Notes: generated by a model not told the origin, from the letters alone. 64,000 nt of DNA from an uncultured Tenacibaculum sp. (GCA_947498055.1 CANMJA010000008.1:62001-126000); one strand, 5' to 3'. Counted from the first letter of the stretch, positions 1 through 8,929 are shown. Numbers and translations are program-made.

Positions 1-223
1 CTATAATAGAATCTTTCTTATGATAAAAAGAGTCTTTTTTCTGATTTTTAATAGCACTTTTTATAGATTCTTTAATTTTATCTAATTTATATTCAACACT
101 AAAATTTTCTATGATAGGTTTCTTATTATTTATTATCATTTGAGCATTTAACCCTATGTTAACAAATACTGCTATAAAAAACACACATAAAAACTGACGG
201 ACTCTTAAACAAAAAACAATCAT
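1..223 (-). CDS. N-terminal part of an unknown secreted protein, cut by the window edge
   Basis: An open frame starts with ATG at 223 and runs leftward without a stop to base 1, giving about 74 residues. It opens with a typical signal peptide: a short basic start (MIVFCLRVRQ), a hydrophobic core, and a likely cleavage site at NAQ near residue 28. The rest is lysine-rich. Nothing in the visible part identifies a family. It lies about 80 bases downstream of the nitrilase-like gene on the same strand, so it may be a separate transcript or the last gene of that unit. The protein is exported or periplasmic by inference from the signal peptide. Confidence 0.55.
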   Translation of the reverse strand, partial: MIVFCLRVRQFLCVFFIAVFVNIGLNAQMIINNKKPIIENFSVEYKLDKIKESIKSAIKNQKKDSFYHKKDSII

Positions 224-304
224 AAATTTGATTTTTTAAAAACGCTAATTTATTATTTTTCACAAAAAAAATGTTCTTTTCTATATTTTAATAAATTAGA
301 TATA

Positions 305-1069
305 CTAAATAATGAAATCATATCTAAAATTATCATAATTCTTTTTACTTCCTTTTAAAATTCCATTAATCCTTTCAACTATAACCAATCCTTCCTCTTC
401 ATCATTTAAACTAATTATTAATTCTCCTTTTTCATTCCAAAAAGCACTTTTCCCTCCTGCTTTGGTATTCCAATGTTCTCCACAAAAATTACTCATCAAA
501 ATTGGCAATGCATATTTTTGTGCATACATTTTTAATTCTTCGTGTCCTTTTTCTATTCCTTCTTTAGAAAAAAATATACTTGGTAAGTACAAAGTAGCTT
601 TATCTTTTTTAGCTTGCTTAGGATGTGCTTCTTTATCGATATCAGCACAAATAGCAAATGCTAATTTCTCTTCTCCAATATTAATTTGTGGATTGTATAA
701 AAATGAGCTTTCATAAAAAACTTCTTCTCCTAAATGTAAATATTGTTTGGTATACACCTCTTCTACTCCATTTGGCTTTATAATGAATGATCCTATATAT
801 AATTTTTTTTCTAATACAATTGGTGCTCCTACAATTATAATAATATTATGAAGGGCAGCTATTTCTCTTAGCGAATTTAATCTTGAATCATTTTTAGAAA
901 AAGCTAACATAGCTCCCTCTTCTCTACAATAACCAGTTATAGACATTTCTGGAAAAATTATCACATCTACTTTTTCTTTTACTGCTACATTAATTAACTT
1001 AATGTGTGTTTTAATGTTATTATTTATTAAACCTATAGTAACATCTATTTGAGCAGCTGCTATTTTCAT
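305..1069 (-). CDS. Carbon-nitrogen hydrolase (nitrilase superfamily)
   Basis: A 254-residue protein with the three catalytic residues of the nitrilase superfamily in order: Glu41 in the IIFPE motif, Lys108 in YTKQY, and Cys141 in AICADI. The length equals that of a single CN_hydrolase domain with no extra module. The family hydrolyses amides, nitriles or carbamoyl compounds; the substrate cannot be read from the sequence. Its start codon overlaps the stop of the upstream membrane protein gene by one base (TAATG), so the two are translationally coupled. The gene lies downstream of the kynurenine cluster, but membership of that pathway is only a possibility. The protein is cytoplasmic. Confidence 0.85.
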   Translation of the reverse strand: MKIAAAQIDVTIGLINNNIKTHIKLINVAVKEKVDVIIFPEMSITGYCREEGAMLAFSKNDSRLNSLREIAALHNIIIIVGAPIVLEKKLYIGSFIIKPNGVEEVYTKQYLHLGEEVFYESSFLYNPQINIGEEKLAFAICADIDKEAHPKQAKKDKATLYLPSIFFSKEGIEKGHEELKMYAQKYALPILMSNFCGEHWNTKAGGKSAFWNEKGELIISLNDEEEGLVIVERINGILKGSKKNYDNFRYDFII

Positions 1070-2178
1070 TAAAATATTGATTTTTTATATTCTTCTAATA
1101 AAGCTTCGTCAATTAATATATGTTCTGGTAAAATTCGAAGTCTGTATTTACTTTCTCCTATAAATGTTATTAAATCTTTTCGTTCCAACTTATTATCGTT
1201 CTGTAAAGTTAAAATTGAATTGATGTTATCTATAATTCGTGTTAAATACGTCTGACTTTTAATTTCTCCTCCTGAATTTACTATAATAACTTGTTCATTA
1301 GGTTCTAAAAATTTCCTTTTATAAGCAAAGTTTAATAAGTTTTTGTATTGTGTTGTTTTAGATCCGAAATCTATTTTCTCTTGAATAATTCCTTTGGATG
1401 GAATGGTTAGTTCTATTAATGACCAATCTAAAAACTTAATTTTTATCTCGTTTGGTTTTGGTGTATTTGCTAATTGAATCACCCAACTGGTTGCTAACAC
1501 TAAGAAAATTGCCACTAAAGAGGTTTTGGTTATAATTCGTACTAGTTGATTTATAAAATCGTTATCTAATATTGTAAATACATCTGATAATTGAGAAACA
1601 AATAATAAAAAAACTACGATAACTGCTATTGTTGCTACTATTTTTAAATCTCTGAACACAAAAGTTCTATAAAAAGAGATTCCCATTAAGAAACATAAGA
1701 ATGTGGTTAATAAAAAATCTGGAAGTGCAATTAATTTGACTCCATTAAAAGATTGATTTTCTATAAAAAATGACAGACTTATTGTTATGGAAGCTACTAG
1801 AAATATAATTATTGAAATAATTCTAACATTTTTCTCATTTCTATAAATAAATTTTGGCGCATCATACACATAATACAGTGCTAATAACCAAAATAAGTTA
1901 TTTAATGTAGATAAAATATTAACTCCTATTTGGTAACTCAGTGTATTTTGAAACAAGCCATAATTTGCTATAAAAGCCCAACTACCAGAGCCAACCCAAA
2001 CTAACATTCCTAAACTAAAATATAGCAATCCTTTATCTACTCTTTTAGTGGTGTTACCTTCTTCTAAAACCTGTTGAAAACGTTTTCTAATATTGTAATA
2101 AATAGCTAACAATAATAAAGCTCCAGTAAAAGAGATAAAAATATGGGATAGGTTATGAAATTGGGTTACTTCTTGCAT
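1069..2178 (-). CDS. Multi-pass membrane protein with a C-terminal cytoplasmic domain, unknown function
   Basis: A 369-residue protein. About seven hydrophobic segments lie between residues 10 and 240, followed by a soluble C-terminal domain of about 130 residues that starts after the LATSWVIQL segment. This layout (7TM plus cytoplasmic domain) resembles bacterial 7TM receptor-like proteins, but no catalytic motif such as a kinase or GGDEF is present. It is coupled to the nitrilase-family gene by a one-base overlap and separated from ACMSD by about 117 bases. A sensor or transport role is possible but unsupported. Confidence 0.6.
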   Translation of the reverse strand: MQEVTQFHNLSHIFISFTGALLLLAIYYNIRKRFQQVLEEGNTTKRVDKGLLYFSLGMLVWVGSGSWAFIANYGLFQNTLSYQIGVNILSTLNNLFWLLALYYVYDAPKFIYRNEKNVRIISIIIFLVASITISLSFFIENQSFNGVKLIALPDFLLTTFLCFLMGISFYRTFVFRDLKIVATIAVIVVFLLFVSQLSDVFTILDNDFINQLVRIITKTSLVAIFLVLATSWVIQLANTPKPNEIKIKFLDWSLIELTIPSKGIIQEKIDFGSKTTQYKNLLNFAYKRKFLEPNEQVIIVNSGGEIKSQTYLTRIIDNINSILTLQNDNKLERKDLITFIGESKYRLRILPEHILIDEALLEEYKKSIF

Positions 2179-2242
2179 ATCCTATGCATGTTTAATAGCT
2201 TTTTAAAATCATTCATTTTATTAAAAAAATTGCTTTGAGGTC

Positions 2243-2277
2243 TAGTATTTACTGATTTTAAAAACCTGTGAATACTA
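2243..2277. repeat. Imperfect hairpin between two operons
   Basis: A ten-base stem (TAGTATTTAC / GTGAATACTA, one mismatch) encloses a loop of 15 bases. The loop and flank contain AAAAACCTGTGA and TGAGGTC pieces that match the better conserved hairpin at 11169-11199, so this may be a degraded copy of the same element. It lies downstream of ACMSD on the minus strand. No U-run follows, so it is a weak terminator at best. Confidence 0.3.
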
Positions 2278-2295
2278 AAAGACGTAATTTATTTC

Positions 2296-3381
2296 TTACC
2301 CCAATATCTTATTCACCAAATCATTTTTCTTTTTACTATCATCACCAAAAAGCCATTGTAAAACATTGCATTGCCACATTTCGTCTCTATCTTTTTCTGA
2401 AATAATATTTTGATCTATTGCTAAATCTAATATTTTCCCTGGGTAGGATGATTGAATTTCACTTTCCATTTCTCCTAACGGATATGGATCGTCTAAACCT
2501 ATTAAAACCTGACTTACACCTTGATTTTTAATTAGCAAATCTAAAGAACCTGTATCATGTACCAACGTATCGAAAAATATATTTTTATGTCCTACTGCTT
2601 TTCTTGGGTGATTTTTACCCTCAAATAAATCAGGACGACCATCAAAACCTTGAATTCTACGTCCTAAGTTCATTTGTGCTAGCTGTCCGCCATGTGCAAA
2701 ACATATTCTCATATTAGGATATTTTTCATAATATCCGTTTAAAGTTAAAAAGTGATAGGCATCTGCACATTGTGCTAACATCCAAATTAAATGAAAACGC
2801 CAAGAAGTATTTTGAAGTTTTATAAATTTTTCTCCATCGTACGGATGAACTTCTACTGCTAAATTATACTTATCTGCCAATGCAAAAATAGGTTCATTTT
2901 CTTCATCAAAAATACAACGCCAAGTACCAATAGTATCCATATAATGCGTTGGTAAACACAGTAAATTCATTCCTAATTGTTCTACACAACGTTCTATTTC
3001 CCAACAAGCACCACGCACAAACCCCGGATGTACTACAAAACCACAGGTGAATTTAGATGGATTATCATGTTGTATTTTTGCATTAAAATCATTTTGAAAA
3101 CGTAATGCTTGTTTCATTTCTTCTAAACGAAGTCCATTTCCATATAATTGAGAAAGATTTAAAACTACGGCATGATCTATTTTAAAATGTTCCATCCATT
3201 CTAATTTTTCATCTAAGAAAAAACTAGAATCGGTTACAGGCCTACTCCAATCTTTTTGCAACATGTACTTACGATCTTTATCTACCCAAAATATTCCTTT
3301 ATCTTTCATAAATTTAGGAATATCTTCTGGATAAGGAAGTAAATGTGAATGTCCGTTTATACGTAGTTTTCTTTGAATCAT
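2296..3381 (-). CDS. 2-amino-3-carboxymuconate-6-semialdehyde decarboxylase (ACMSD)
   Basis: A 361-residue amidohydrolase-fold protein. Visible metal and active-site motifs are the N-terminal HSH (His11, His13), EVHPYD in the middle, FAHGG, and the late GLDDPYPLGE block characteristic of ACMSD. The enzyme decarboxylates the unstable product of 3-hydroxyanthranilate dioxygenase to 2-aminomuconate semialdehyde, which diverts the pathway from quinolinate and NAD to full degradation. The dioxygenase gene sits just upstream with only an alpha/beta hydrolase gene between, and the other kynurenine genes are on the same strand. Length is normal for the family, so the gene looks intact. Confidence 0.93.
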   Translation of the reverse strand: MIQRKLRINGHSHLLPYPEDIPKFMKDKGIFWVDKDRKYMLQKDWSRPVTDSSFFLDEKLEWMEHFKIDHAVVLNLSQLYGNGLRLEEMKQALRFQNDFNAKIQHDNPSKFTCGFVVHPGFVRGACWEIERCVEQLGMNLLCLPTHYMDTIGTWRCIFDEENEPIFALADKYNLAVEVHPYDGEKFIKLQNTSWRFHLIWMLAQCADAYHFLTLNGYYEKYPNMRICFAHGGQLAQMNLGRRIQGFDGRPDLFEGKNHPRKAVGHKNIFFDTLVHDTGSLDLLIKNQGVSQVLIGLDDPYPLGEMESEIQSSYPGKILDLAIDQNIISEKDRDEMWQCNVLQWLFGDDSKKKNDLVNKILG

Positions 3382-3409
3382 TTGATCATATTTTTCGCCA
3401 ATAAATTAC

Positions 3410-4288
3410 TTAATTAATTTCGTTTAATAACAACTTCATTGCTTTTTTTCCTTCTTTAAAAAAAGGTAGTAAAACCCAAATATGTGGCATCTGTTTTCCT
3501 ATTATTGCTTTAAATTTTATATTGCTTTCCTTTAATTTTTCTATTAAAATTTGCTGATCTGGATACATTATATCGTGCTCTGCTAAGAAAAGAAGTGTTT
3601 CTGGAAAATGATTAAAACTACCGTGTATAGGAGAAATATTAGGTGCTGTTAAATCTTCGTTTTCAGCACACATTTTTTTAGCACTTAATACTCCTAATTT
3701 AGAAAGAATAGGATCTTTTTTATCTACCTCTTTTATTTCTGAATTTGATAAAGAAGCATCCATTACTGGAGTAATTGCTATTATTTTTGAAGGAGTTTTG
3801 TTTCCTTTTTTAATCAATCTTTGTACTAAAGCGAATATTAATGTTGCTCCTACTGAATCTCCTAATAAAAGTATATTTTTTGCTTCGTATGTTTCTAAAG
3901 CTTTGTCATAAACTGCATCAATATTTTCTGATATTTCATTTATTTTACTCTCTGGTGCTTTAGGGTAATCGCACAACCAAACTGTAAAATCAGTTTTTTT
4001 ATGCATCTTTTTAACAGCTTCCCAATGATGTTGCACTGGACCTGAAACAAATGCTCCTCCATGTACAAAAAGTATTAATTTATCTGATTTCTTTGATGTT
4101 TTAATTTCTGTTATTCTACTATTAAAAACAGAAAAAGTATTCGCTTTTTTATATGCACTTCCTTTAGGCTCTTTTATATCTTCTTTACGTAGTTTTTTAT
4201 AATCTATAGGATCTGTACTAAATATTTTTTTTACTCCTTTTATTTTAAGAACAGCAAGCACTAAATAGTAAGATATACTTTTTCGCAT
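3410..4288 (-). CDS. Alpha/beta hydrolase (HSL/acetyl-esterase type), candidate formylkynurenine formamidase
   Basis: The frame is open from 4351, but that start would overlap the dioxygenase gene by 37 bases. The ATG at 4288 (MRKSIS) gives a cleaner 292-residue product, so I chose it. The protein has the oxyanion-hole motif FVHGGAF, the nucleophile elbow GDSVG, a late Asp (EHDIMYPD) and His (MPHIW), all as in the hormone-sensitive-lipase family. Animal-type kynurenine formamidases belong to the same fold. Its position between 3-hydroxyanthranilate dioxygenase and ACMSD suggests hydrolysis of N-formylkynurenine, but that is inference from context. A general esterase is the alternative. Confidence 0.75.
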   Translation of the reverse strand: MRKSISYYLVLAVLKIKGVKKIFSTDPIDYKKLRKEDIKEPKGSAYKKANTFSVFNSRITEIKTSKKSDKLILFVHGGAFVSGPVQHHWEAVKKMHKKTDFTVWLCDYPKAPESKINEISENIDAVYDKALETYEAKNILLLGDSVGATLIFALVQRLIKKGNKTPSKIIAITPVMDASLSNSEIKEVDKKDPILSKLGVLSAKKMCAENEDLTAPNISPIHGSFNHFPETLLFLAEHDIMYPDQQILIEKLKESNIKFKAIIGKQMPHIWVLLPFFKEGKKAMKLLLNEIN

Positions 4289-4314
4289 AGATTGGTAGTT
4301 ACAAAAATTGATGT

Positions 4315-4842
4315 TTACTTCTTTGTTGGAGCTTCCATTATTGTTCCACAATTAGTGCAAGTACACTTTTCTTTATCAGAGTAATATGTATCAAAAATTA
4401 TCGGCATGTCTTTTTCTATGTTATCTAATGCAAATTCTTCTCTATACAAAGGAGTTCCACAATTTTCACAATACCATTCTAAAGCATCCATCATTCCTTC
4501 AGAACGTGGGTATTCTATTACTAAACCTACGGTATTTTCTTTTCGTTGTGGTGAGTGTGGCACTTTTGCTGGTAATAAATAAATATCTCCTTCATTTATT
4601 TCTACATCAATCATTTTTCCTTTATCATCTATAATTTTTAACACCATATCTCCTTCTACTTGATAAAAGAATTCAGGAGTTTCATTATAATGATAATCTT
4701 TTCTACTATTAGGTCCACCTACAACCATTACTATGTACTCACCATTATCCCAAACTTGTTTGTTACCTACTGGTGGTTTTAATAAATGACGGTGTTCATC
4801 TATCCATTTTTTAAAATTTAAGGGCTGTACTAAATTGCTCAT
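4315..4842 (-). CDS. 3-hydroxyanthranilate 3,4-dioxygenase
   Basis: A 175-residue cupin that opens the ring of 3-hydroxyanthranilate to give 2-amino-3-carboxymuconate semialdehyde. The iron ligands are His51 and Glu57 in the block HYNETPEFFYQ, and His96 in VPHSP. The C-terminal half carries the bacterial-type rubredoxin-like second metal site, CENC (125-128) and CTNC (162-165). This form with the extra iron site is the prokaryotic and fungal one. The gene is first in a short run with the alpha/beta hydrolase and ACMSD, and a strong hairpin at 4866-4937 separates it from the upstream gene. Confidence 0.95.
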   Translation of the reverse strand: MSNLVQPLNFKKWIDEHRHLLKPPVGNKQVWDNGEYIVMVVGGPNSRKDYHYNETPEFFYQVEGDMVLKIIDDKGKMIDVEINEGDIYLLPAKVPHSPQRKENTVGLVIEYPRSEGMMDALEWYCENCGTPLYREEFALDNIEKDMPIIFDTYYSDKEKCTCTNCGTIMEAPTKK

Positions 4843-4865
4843 GATATTTTATTAATTAAACAATA

Positions 4866-4937
4866 AAAAGAGATTAAAGATAGTATAAAGTTACTTAAAA
4901 AGTTTTGCTTTTTTAACTTTTACCTTTAATCTCTTTT
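4866..4937. terminator. Long hairpin, probable terminator of the 194-residue gene
   Basis: A perfect 14-base stem (AAAAGAGATTAAAG at 4866-4879 and its complement at 4924-4937) encloses a 44-base AU-rich loop. It lies about 60 bases downstream of the minus-strand gene ending at 5000 and ends in a U-run on that strand. Confidence 0.6.
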
Positions 4938-4999
4938 ATTAACCGATTCCCTTAAATAATCGGAATAAAAATATGTTTAAATCAAATTATTTATTGAAG

Positions 5000-5584
5000 T
5001 TAACAAATAATCGTTTTTGATTTTTTCCCTTTATTTTTTAATGATATGGTATTATTTAAACTGTTCTTATATGTTATTTCAGTTTCTTTTCCGTTCGAAA
5101 ACTTTACTATTTCTACTGGAAAAACAAATTCAGACACTTCTAAATCTAAGTTATTCATCTCTATCCCTTTCTTATACCCATCAATTAATAAATTAAATTC
5201 ATTCGAAATCTTTTCATTTAAAATATAAAACTGACTTTCTTTTTTACTTTCCACAATTAAAGCTATTTCTTTCCTTTCGAAACCAAGAAATGATTTTTTC
5301 AACAAAGGAATAATACAAGAGTTCTTATTTAATTTCACCACCTCTTCTGTATTATAAATATATCCAGAATCATTTAAAAAATTAATTAATTTTTTATGTG
5401 TATTTATAAAACTATTCGATAAATTTGAAATAGTAGTATGACTCACTGTATTCCCTAATTTTTCAAAACCAGTTCCTAAATTGGACAAAGTTATAGCACT
5501 ATCGTTTGTTAAAGCAAAACTAGGAAACACAGATAACATACTTGCTCCCATTATTCCTGAGGTAATAAATTTTCTACGATCCAT
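5000..5584 (-). CDS. Putative Tat-exported protein of unknown function
   Basis: A 194-residue protein that begins MDRRKFITSG followed by a hydrophobic stretch and a likely cut at SFALT. The twin arginine followed by K-F-I fits a Tat signal, which usually exports prefolded proteins; this is inference. The mature part has no recognisable domain and is rich in Asn, Lys and Ser. It ends with many basic residues and IIC. It lies between the SDR gene and the dioxygenase of the kynurenine locus and has its own terminator, so it may be a separate transcript rather than a pathway gene. Confidence 0.55.
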   Translation of the reverse strand: MDRRKFITSGIMGASMLSVFPSFALTNDSAITLSNLGTGFEKLGNTVSHTTISNLSNSFINTHKKLINFLNDSGYIYNTEEVVKLNKNSCIIPLLKKSFLGFERKEIALIVESKKESQFYILNEKISNEFNLLIDGYKKGIEMNNLDLEVSEFVFPVEIVKFSNGKETEITYKNSLNNTISLKNKGKKSKTIIC

Positions 5585-5765
5585 AAATGTTATTTTAATA
5601 ATTAAGTTAGTTGTTAGATTTCACAAAAATTGTTAAAAAAACATCCTCTTTAAAATAGATTTCCTCGAACGTAACCTAAACCGTCATGAATGTTGTTGCA
5701 TTAGTCACAAACGCATTGCACTAAATACCAGAAAAATAAGATATATTGTAAACAGCTCTCTTTAT

Positions 5766-6542
5766 TTATAATGATTTTGTTCTACCACCATCAACAGGAA
5801 CATTTACCCCATTAATAAAACTAGCTCGTTCACTCGCTAAAAATACAATTGCGTCTGCTACTTCTTCAGGTTTAGCAAAACGTTTGGCTGGTGAAGCACT
5901 TTGCATAGCTTGTGTTACTTCTTCTACAGATTTCCCAGTTTTATTCGCTTTATTATCTATAATCTCTTTTAATCTTCCCGTTGCAGTAGCACCAGGGAGA
6001 ACATTATTCACAGTAATGGCAAACTGACCCAATTCATTTGCCATGGTTTTTGACCAATTTGCCACAGCTCCACGAATCGTATTGGAAACTCCTAAACCGT
6101 CTAAGGGTTGTTTTACCGAAGTAGAAATAACATTAATAATTCTACCATAACTCTCTTTTTTCATAAAAGGAACTGCTGCTTGCACCAATACATGATTACA
6201 TTTTAAATGCTGTGTAAAAGCACTTTCAAACTCATCAACTTTAGCATTAAAAATAGGCCCGCCTGCTGGTCCGCCTGTATTATTTATTAAAATATGGTAA
6301 TTTAAAGAAGAAGCTTTTATTTTCTCTTTTAACTCCATCGGATTAGAAAAATCTGCAACTATATATGTATGAGTTTGATTATTATTAGGCAACTCAGCTA
6401 ATACTTTTTTCAATTTTTCTTCATTACGAGCTATTAAAGTTATATTAACCCCTTCATTTGCTAAACCTATAGCAGCTGCTTTACCTATTCCTTGCGTACT
6501 ACCACACACTAAAGCGTTTTTATTTTGTATACCTAAATTCAT
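5766..6542 (-). CDS. Atypical short-chain dehydrogenase/reductase
   Basis: A 258-residue Rossmann-fold SDR with the cofactor motif CGSTQGIG near residue 14, the NNTGG structural motif, and the C-terminal PVDGG. The catalytic Ser is present in ISTSV, but the usual YxxxK is replaced by a SNTIRGAV motif, with Asn and Arg in the Tyr and Lys places. A known SDR subgroup with SNxxRxA behaves this way, so the gene is not necessarily broken. It is coupled to the 72-residue gene upstream (2-base gap). Its place in the kynurenine cluster suggests action on a downstream intermediate, but no substrate is evident. Confidence 0.85.
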   Translation of the reverse strand: MNLGIQNKNALVCGSTQGIGKAAAIGLANEGVNITLIARNEEKLKKVLAELPNNNQTHTYIVADFSNPMELKEKIKASSLNYHILINNTGGPAGGPIFNAKVDEFESAFTQHLKCNHVLVQAAVPFMKKESYGRIINVISTSVKQPLDGLGVSNTIRGAVANWSKTMANELGQFAITVNNVLPGATATGRLKEIIDNKANKTGKSVEEVTQAMQSASPAKRFAKPEEVADAIVFLASERASFINGVNVPVDGGRTKSL

Positions 6543-6544
6543 TG

Positions 6545-6763
6545 TTATTGGTTATTCTGAATCATTCTTTTAATTTTTATTGCTTTTTCAAAGTGATCTA
6601 ATTTATGAATTGAAATCCACCATGTAGCAACCTCCATTAATAATTCGGGGTTATCATTTTTATTTGCAAAAAAAGCATAAAATGAAAGACCTACTTTATC
6701 TCCTTTTTTCTTTATTTTTTCTTCACAAATAGTAAGAATTTTTTCTCTAATTTCCTTATTCAT
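6545..6763 (-). CDS. Small conserved-looking protein, unknown
   Basis: A 72-residue, mostly helical cytoplasmic protein with no signal peptide and no motif I recognise. It is packed between the PsbP-like gene (about 20 bases) and the SDR gene (2 bases), so it is very likely translated as part of that operon. It has a lysine-rich N-terminal helix and an aromatic stretch (ATWWISIHK). Function unknown. Confidence 0.5.
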   Translation of the reverse strand: MNKEIREKILTICEEKIKKKGDKVGLSFYAFFANKNDNPELLMEVATWWISIHKLDHFEKAIKIKRMIQNNQ

Positions 6764-6782
6764 GTTTCATCTAAATATTCTC

Positions 6783-7286
6783 TTAGTTCAGTGTAAAACT
6801 ATTTAAAATCTCATTTCCTAATTCTATATAATCATTATATACTTCTGGAGTTGTCGTAAAAGTAAGTATATATACTTTCTCTTTTTTTATAAAGAAATAT
6901 TGTTTGAATTTTAATTGACCACTACCTACATTACCAGACCAAATCATTATATATCTATTTTTCTCTTTATCAAAAGAACTTTCTAAAATCTTACTTCCTG
7001 GTAACTGTTCCTTAATTTGACTTTTAGTAATTTGTCCATAAGATTCTATTGTCATTTCTTGGTCTGTTAAATCTTGAACTAATAAATTAATATTTTCTCT
7101 AAAGGTATCTTCTTTCTCTAACTCAGAAAAAAGTATAAAAGTAGAATTCATTTGTCCAGAAACATTCAACTCCCAATTACTTGGATACGTTATAGAATAG
7201 TTATCTTTTTCATATTTCTTATTTGTGTTTTGCGCAAAACACAAACACGTACATACAATAAATAGTAATGTTACCTGTAATTTCAT
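6783..7286 (-). CDS. Secreted PsbP-like domain protein
   Basis: A 167-residue protein with a signal peptide ending at FAQN and a mature domain starting with YSITYPSNWEL, the usual opening of PsbP/DUF1795-like domains. The later block (YIMIWSG...QYFFIKKEKVYILTFTT) fits the strand order of that fold. Such proteins are common in Flavobacteriaceae but lack an assigned function here. It is 7 bases downstream of the aldehyde dehydrogenase stop, so it is in the same transcript. A similar protein is encoded at 59745-60413. Confidence 0.6.
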   Translation of the reverse strand: MKLQVTLLFIVCTCLCFAQNTNKKYEKDNYSITYPSNWELNVSGQMNSTFILFSELEKEDTFRENINLLVQDLTDQEMTIESYGQITKSQIKEQLPGSKILESSFDKEKNRYIMIWSGNVGSGQLKFKQYFFIKKEKVYILTFTTTPEVYNDYIELGNEILNSFTLN

Positions 7287-7292
7287 CTCTTT

Positions 7293-8732
7293 TTAATATT
7301 TAATACAAATATTTTTAGGTTCTGTAAAAAAACGTAAGGCTTCAAAACCACCTTCACGTCCTACCCCGCTCTCTTTCACTCCGCCAAACGGAGTTCTTAA
7401 ATCACGTAACAACCATGTATTTACCCAAACAATACCTGCTTGTATTTGTTTAGTTATTTGCATGGTTCTATTCAAATTGTTTGTCCATAAAGTAGCAGAT
7501 AAACCGTATCTAACATCATTTGCCATTTGAAGTACTTCTTCTTCTGTTTTAAAAGGCATAATCGTTACTACTGGTCCAAATATTTCTTCCTGATTCAGTT
7601 TGCATTGGTTGTCGGTTACTTCAATAATTGTAGGTTGTAAATAATACCCTTGTTCATTTCCTTTTACCTCTATTTTGTTACCCCCAAATAGTATTTTTCC
7701 TCCTTCTTGTTCTGCAATGTCTATATATGCTTTTACTTTTTCTAAATGTTGCTTAGATACCAAAGCTCCTATATTGGTATCTGGCTCTAATGGATTTCCT
7801 ACCTTTAATTGAGATACTTTTTGAATAAAGTCTTTCTTAAATTTCTCATAAATAGATTTTTCAACAAAAATTCTACTTCCACACAAACAAATTTGGCCTT
7901 GATTAGTAAAAGAAGATCTAACTGTAGTTGCCAACATTTTATCATAATCACAATCTGCAAATATGATATTTGGGTTTTTGCCTCCTAATTCTAAAGATAA
8001 TTTTTTAAACATTGGCGCGGCTGTACGTGCAATATGTGCCCCTGTAACTGTGCCTCCTGTAAAGGATATGGCTTTAATATTTGGGTGTTCAACTATTGCC
8101 TGACCTGTGGTAGTTCCTAATCCGTGTACAATGTTTAATACACCTTTAGGCAAACCTGCTTCATTACAAATTTCACCTAATAAATAGGCTGTCATTGGAG
8201 TAACTTCACTTGGCTTTGCTACTACACAATTACCTGCTGCAATGGCTGGAGCTATTTTCCATGTAAATAAATAGAGTGGTAAATTCCAAGGAGAAATGCA
8301 TGCGACAACGCCTATTGAATGTCGTAGTGTAAAATTTACGGCATCTAAACCAACACTTTCATGTACTTCTGAAGAAAATTGGGTAATGGCATTTGCAAAA
8401 AACTGAAAATTAGAAGACGCTCTAGGAATATCTATCGCTTTTGCTAAACTTAATGGTTTACCATTGTCTTTAGATTCTGCTTCTGCTAAAAAATCTAATT
8501 TCTCTTTTATTAACTCTGCTATTTTTAATAGAATTTCGCTTCTTTTTTCTAATGTTGTATTTGACCAATCAAAAAATGCTGCTTTTGCTGCTTGGTATGC
8601 TTTTTCAACATCTTCTTTCGTTGAATTTGGAATTTGACTGTAGATTTCCCCAATAGAAGGGTTGTAATTATCTATATAATTACCTTTCATTGGTTCTACA
8701 AAGTTTCCATTTATGTAGTTTTTTATGTTCAT
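7293..8732 (-). CDS. 2-aminomuconate semialdehyde dehydrogenase (aldehyde dehydrogenase superfamily)
   Basis: A 479-residue aldehyde dehydrogenase. The catalytic Cys282 lies in NQGQICLCGSRIFV, very like the NQGEICLC block of ALDH8A1/AMSDH enzymes; the general base Glu248 is in LELGG; the NAD-binding FTGG is near residue 224. The enzyme oxidises 2-aminomuconate semialdehyde to 2-aminomuconate, the step after ACMSD. Presence of kynU, kmo, dioxygenase, ACMSD and a RidA-type deaminase on the same strand supports this substrate over a generic aldehyde. The start codon overlaps the stop of the GIY-YIG fragment (ATGA). Confidence 0.9.
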   Translation of the reverse strand: MNIKNYINGNFVEPMKGNYIDNYNPSIGEIYSQIPNSTKEDVEKAYQAAKAAFFDWSNTTLEKRSEILLKIAELIKEKLDFLAEAESKDNGKPLSLAKAIDIPRASSNFQFFANAITQFSSEVHESVGLDAVNFTLRHSIGVVACISPWNLPLYLFTWKIAPAIAAGNCVVAKPSEVTPMTAYLLGEICNEAGLPKGVLNIVHGLGTTTGQAIVEHPNIKAISFTGGTVTGAHIARTAAPMFKKLSLELGGKNPNIIFADCDYDKMLATTVRSSFTNQGQICLCGSRIFVEKSIYEKFKKDFIQKVSQLKVGNPLEPDTNIGALVSKQHLEKVKAYIDIAEQEGGKILFGGNKIEVKGNEQGYYLQPTIIEVTDNQCKLNQEEIFGPVVTIMPFKTEEEVLQMANDVRYGLSATLWTNNLNRTMQITKQIQAGIVWVNTWLLRDLRTPFGGVKESGVGREGGFEALRFFTEPKNICIKY

Positions 8733-8902
8733 GATTTACTTTCAACAGCTTCTCGACTGCGCTCGAAGTGACATTTATATATGATCCAATTTTTATTTAA
8801 ACCTTCTTTATGTTCTTCAAATCTTCTTTCTATATTATTGGTTATACCTGTATATAAGAAGTCATCTGAACACTTTAATATATAAACATAATACTTTTTC
8901 AT
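8729..8902 (-). pseudogene. Truncated GIY-YIG nuclease ORF
   Basis: A 57-residue frame beginning MKKYYVYILKCSD and continuing with YTGITNNIERRFEEHKEG. These are the GIY-YIG signature (YVYIL...YTGIT), the catalytic Arg, and the conserved EH. Single-domain homologues run to about 80-100 residues; here the C-terminal part, with the catalytic Glu region, is replaced after NWIIYK by sequence from a dispersed repeat (CHFERSREAVESKS). It is therefore probably inactive. It sits between the PhyH-like gene and the aldehyde dehydrogenase gene and is flanked by two direct copies of the repeat. Confidence 0.75.
8741..8775. repeat. Dispersed repeat, copy inside the GIY-YIG ORF
   Basis: This reads TTCAACAGCTTCTCGACTGC followed by GCTCGAAGTGACATTT. 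The core is an imperfect inverted repeat (CTTCTCGA / TCGAAGTG) typical of flavobacterial intergenic repeats. A second, slightly shorter direct copy is at 8930-8963. Confidence 0.65.
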
Positions 8903-8929
8903 AATAATTAAAACTATTATTCTTTTTTC

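Noticed and set aside
4289..4351. Longer start for the alpha/beta hydrolase
   Set aside because: It would overlap the dioxygenase by 37 bases; the MRKSIS start at 4288 fits the family better.
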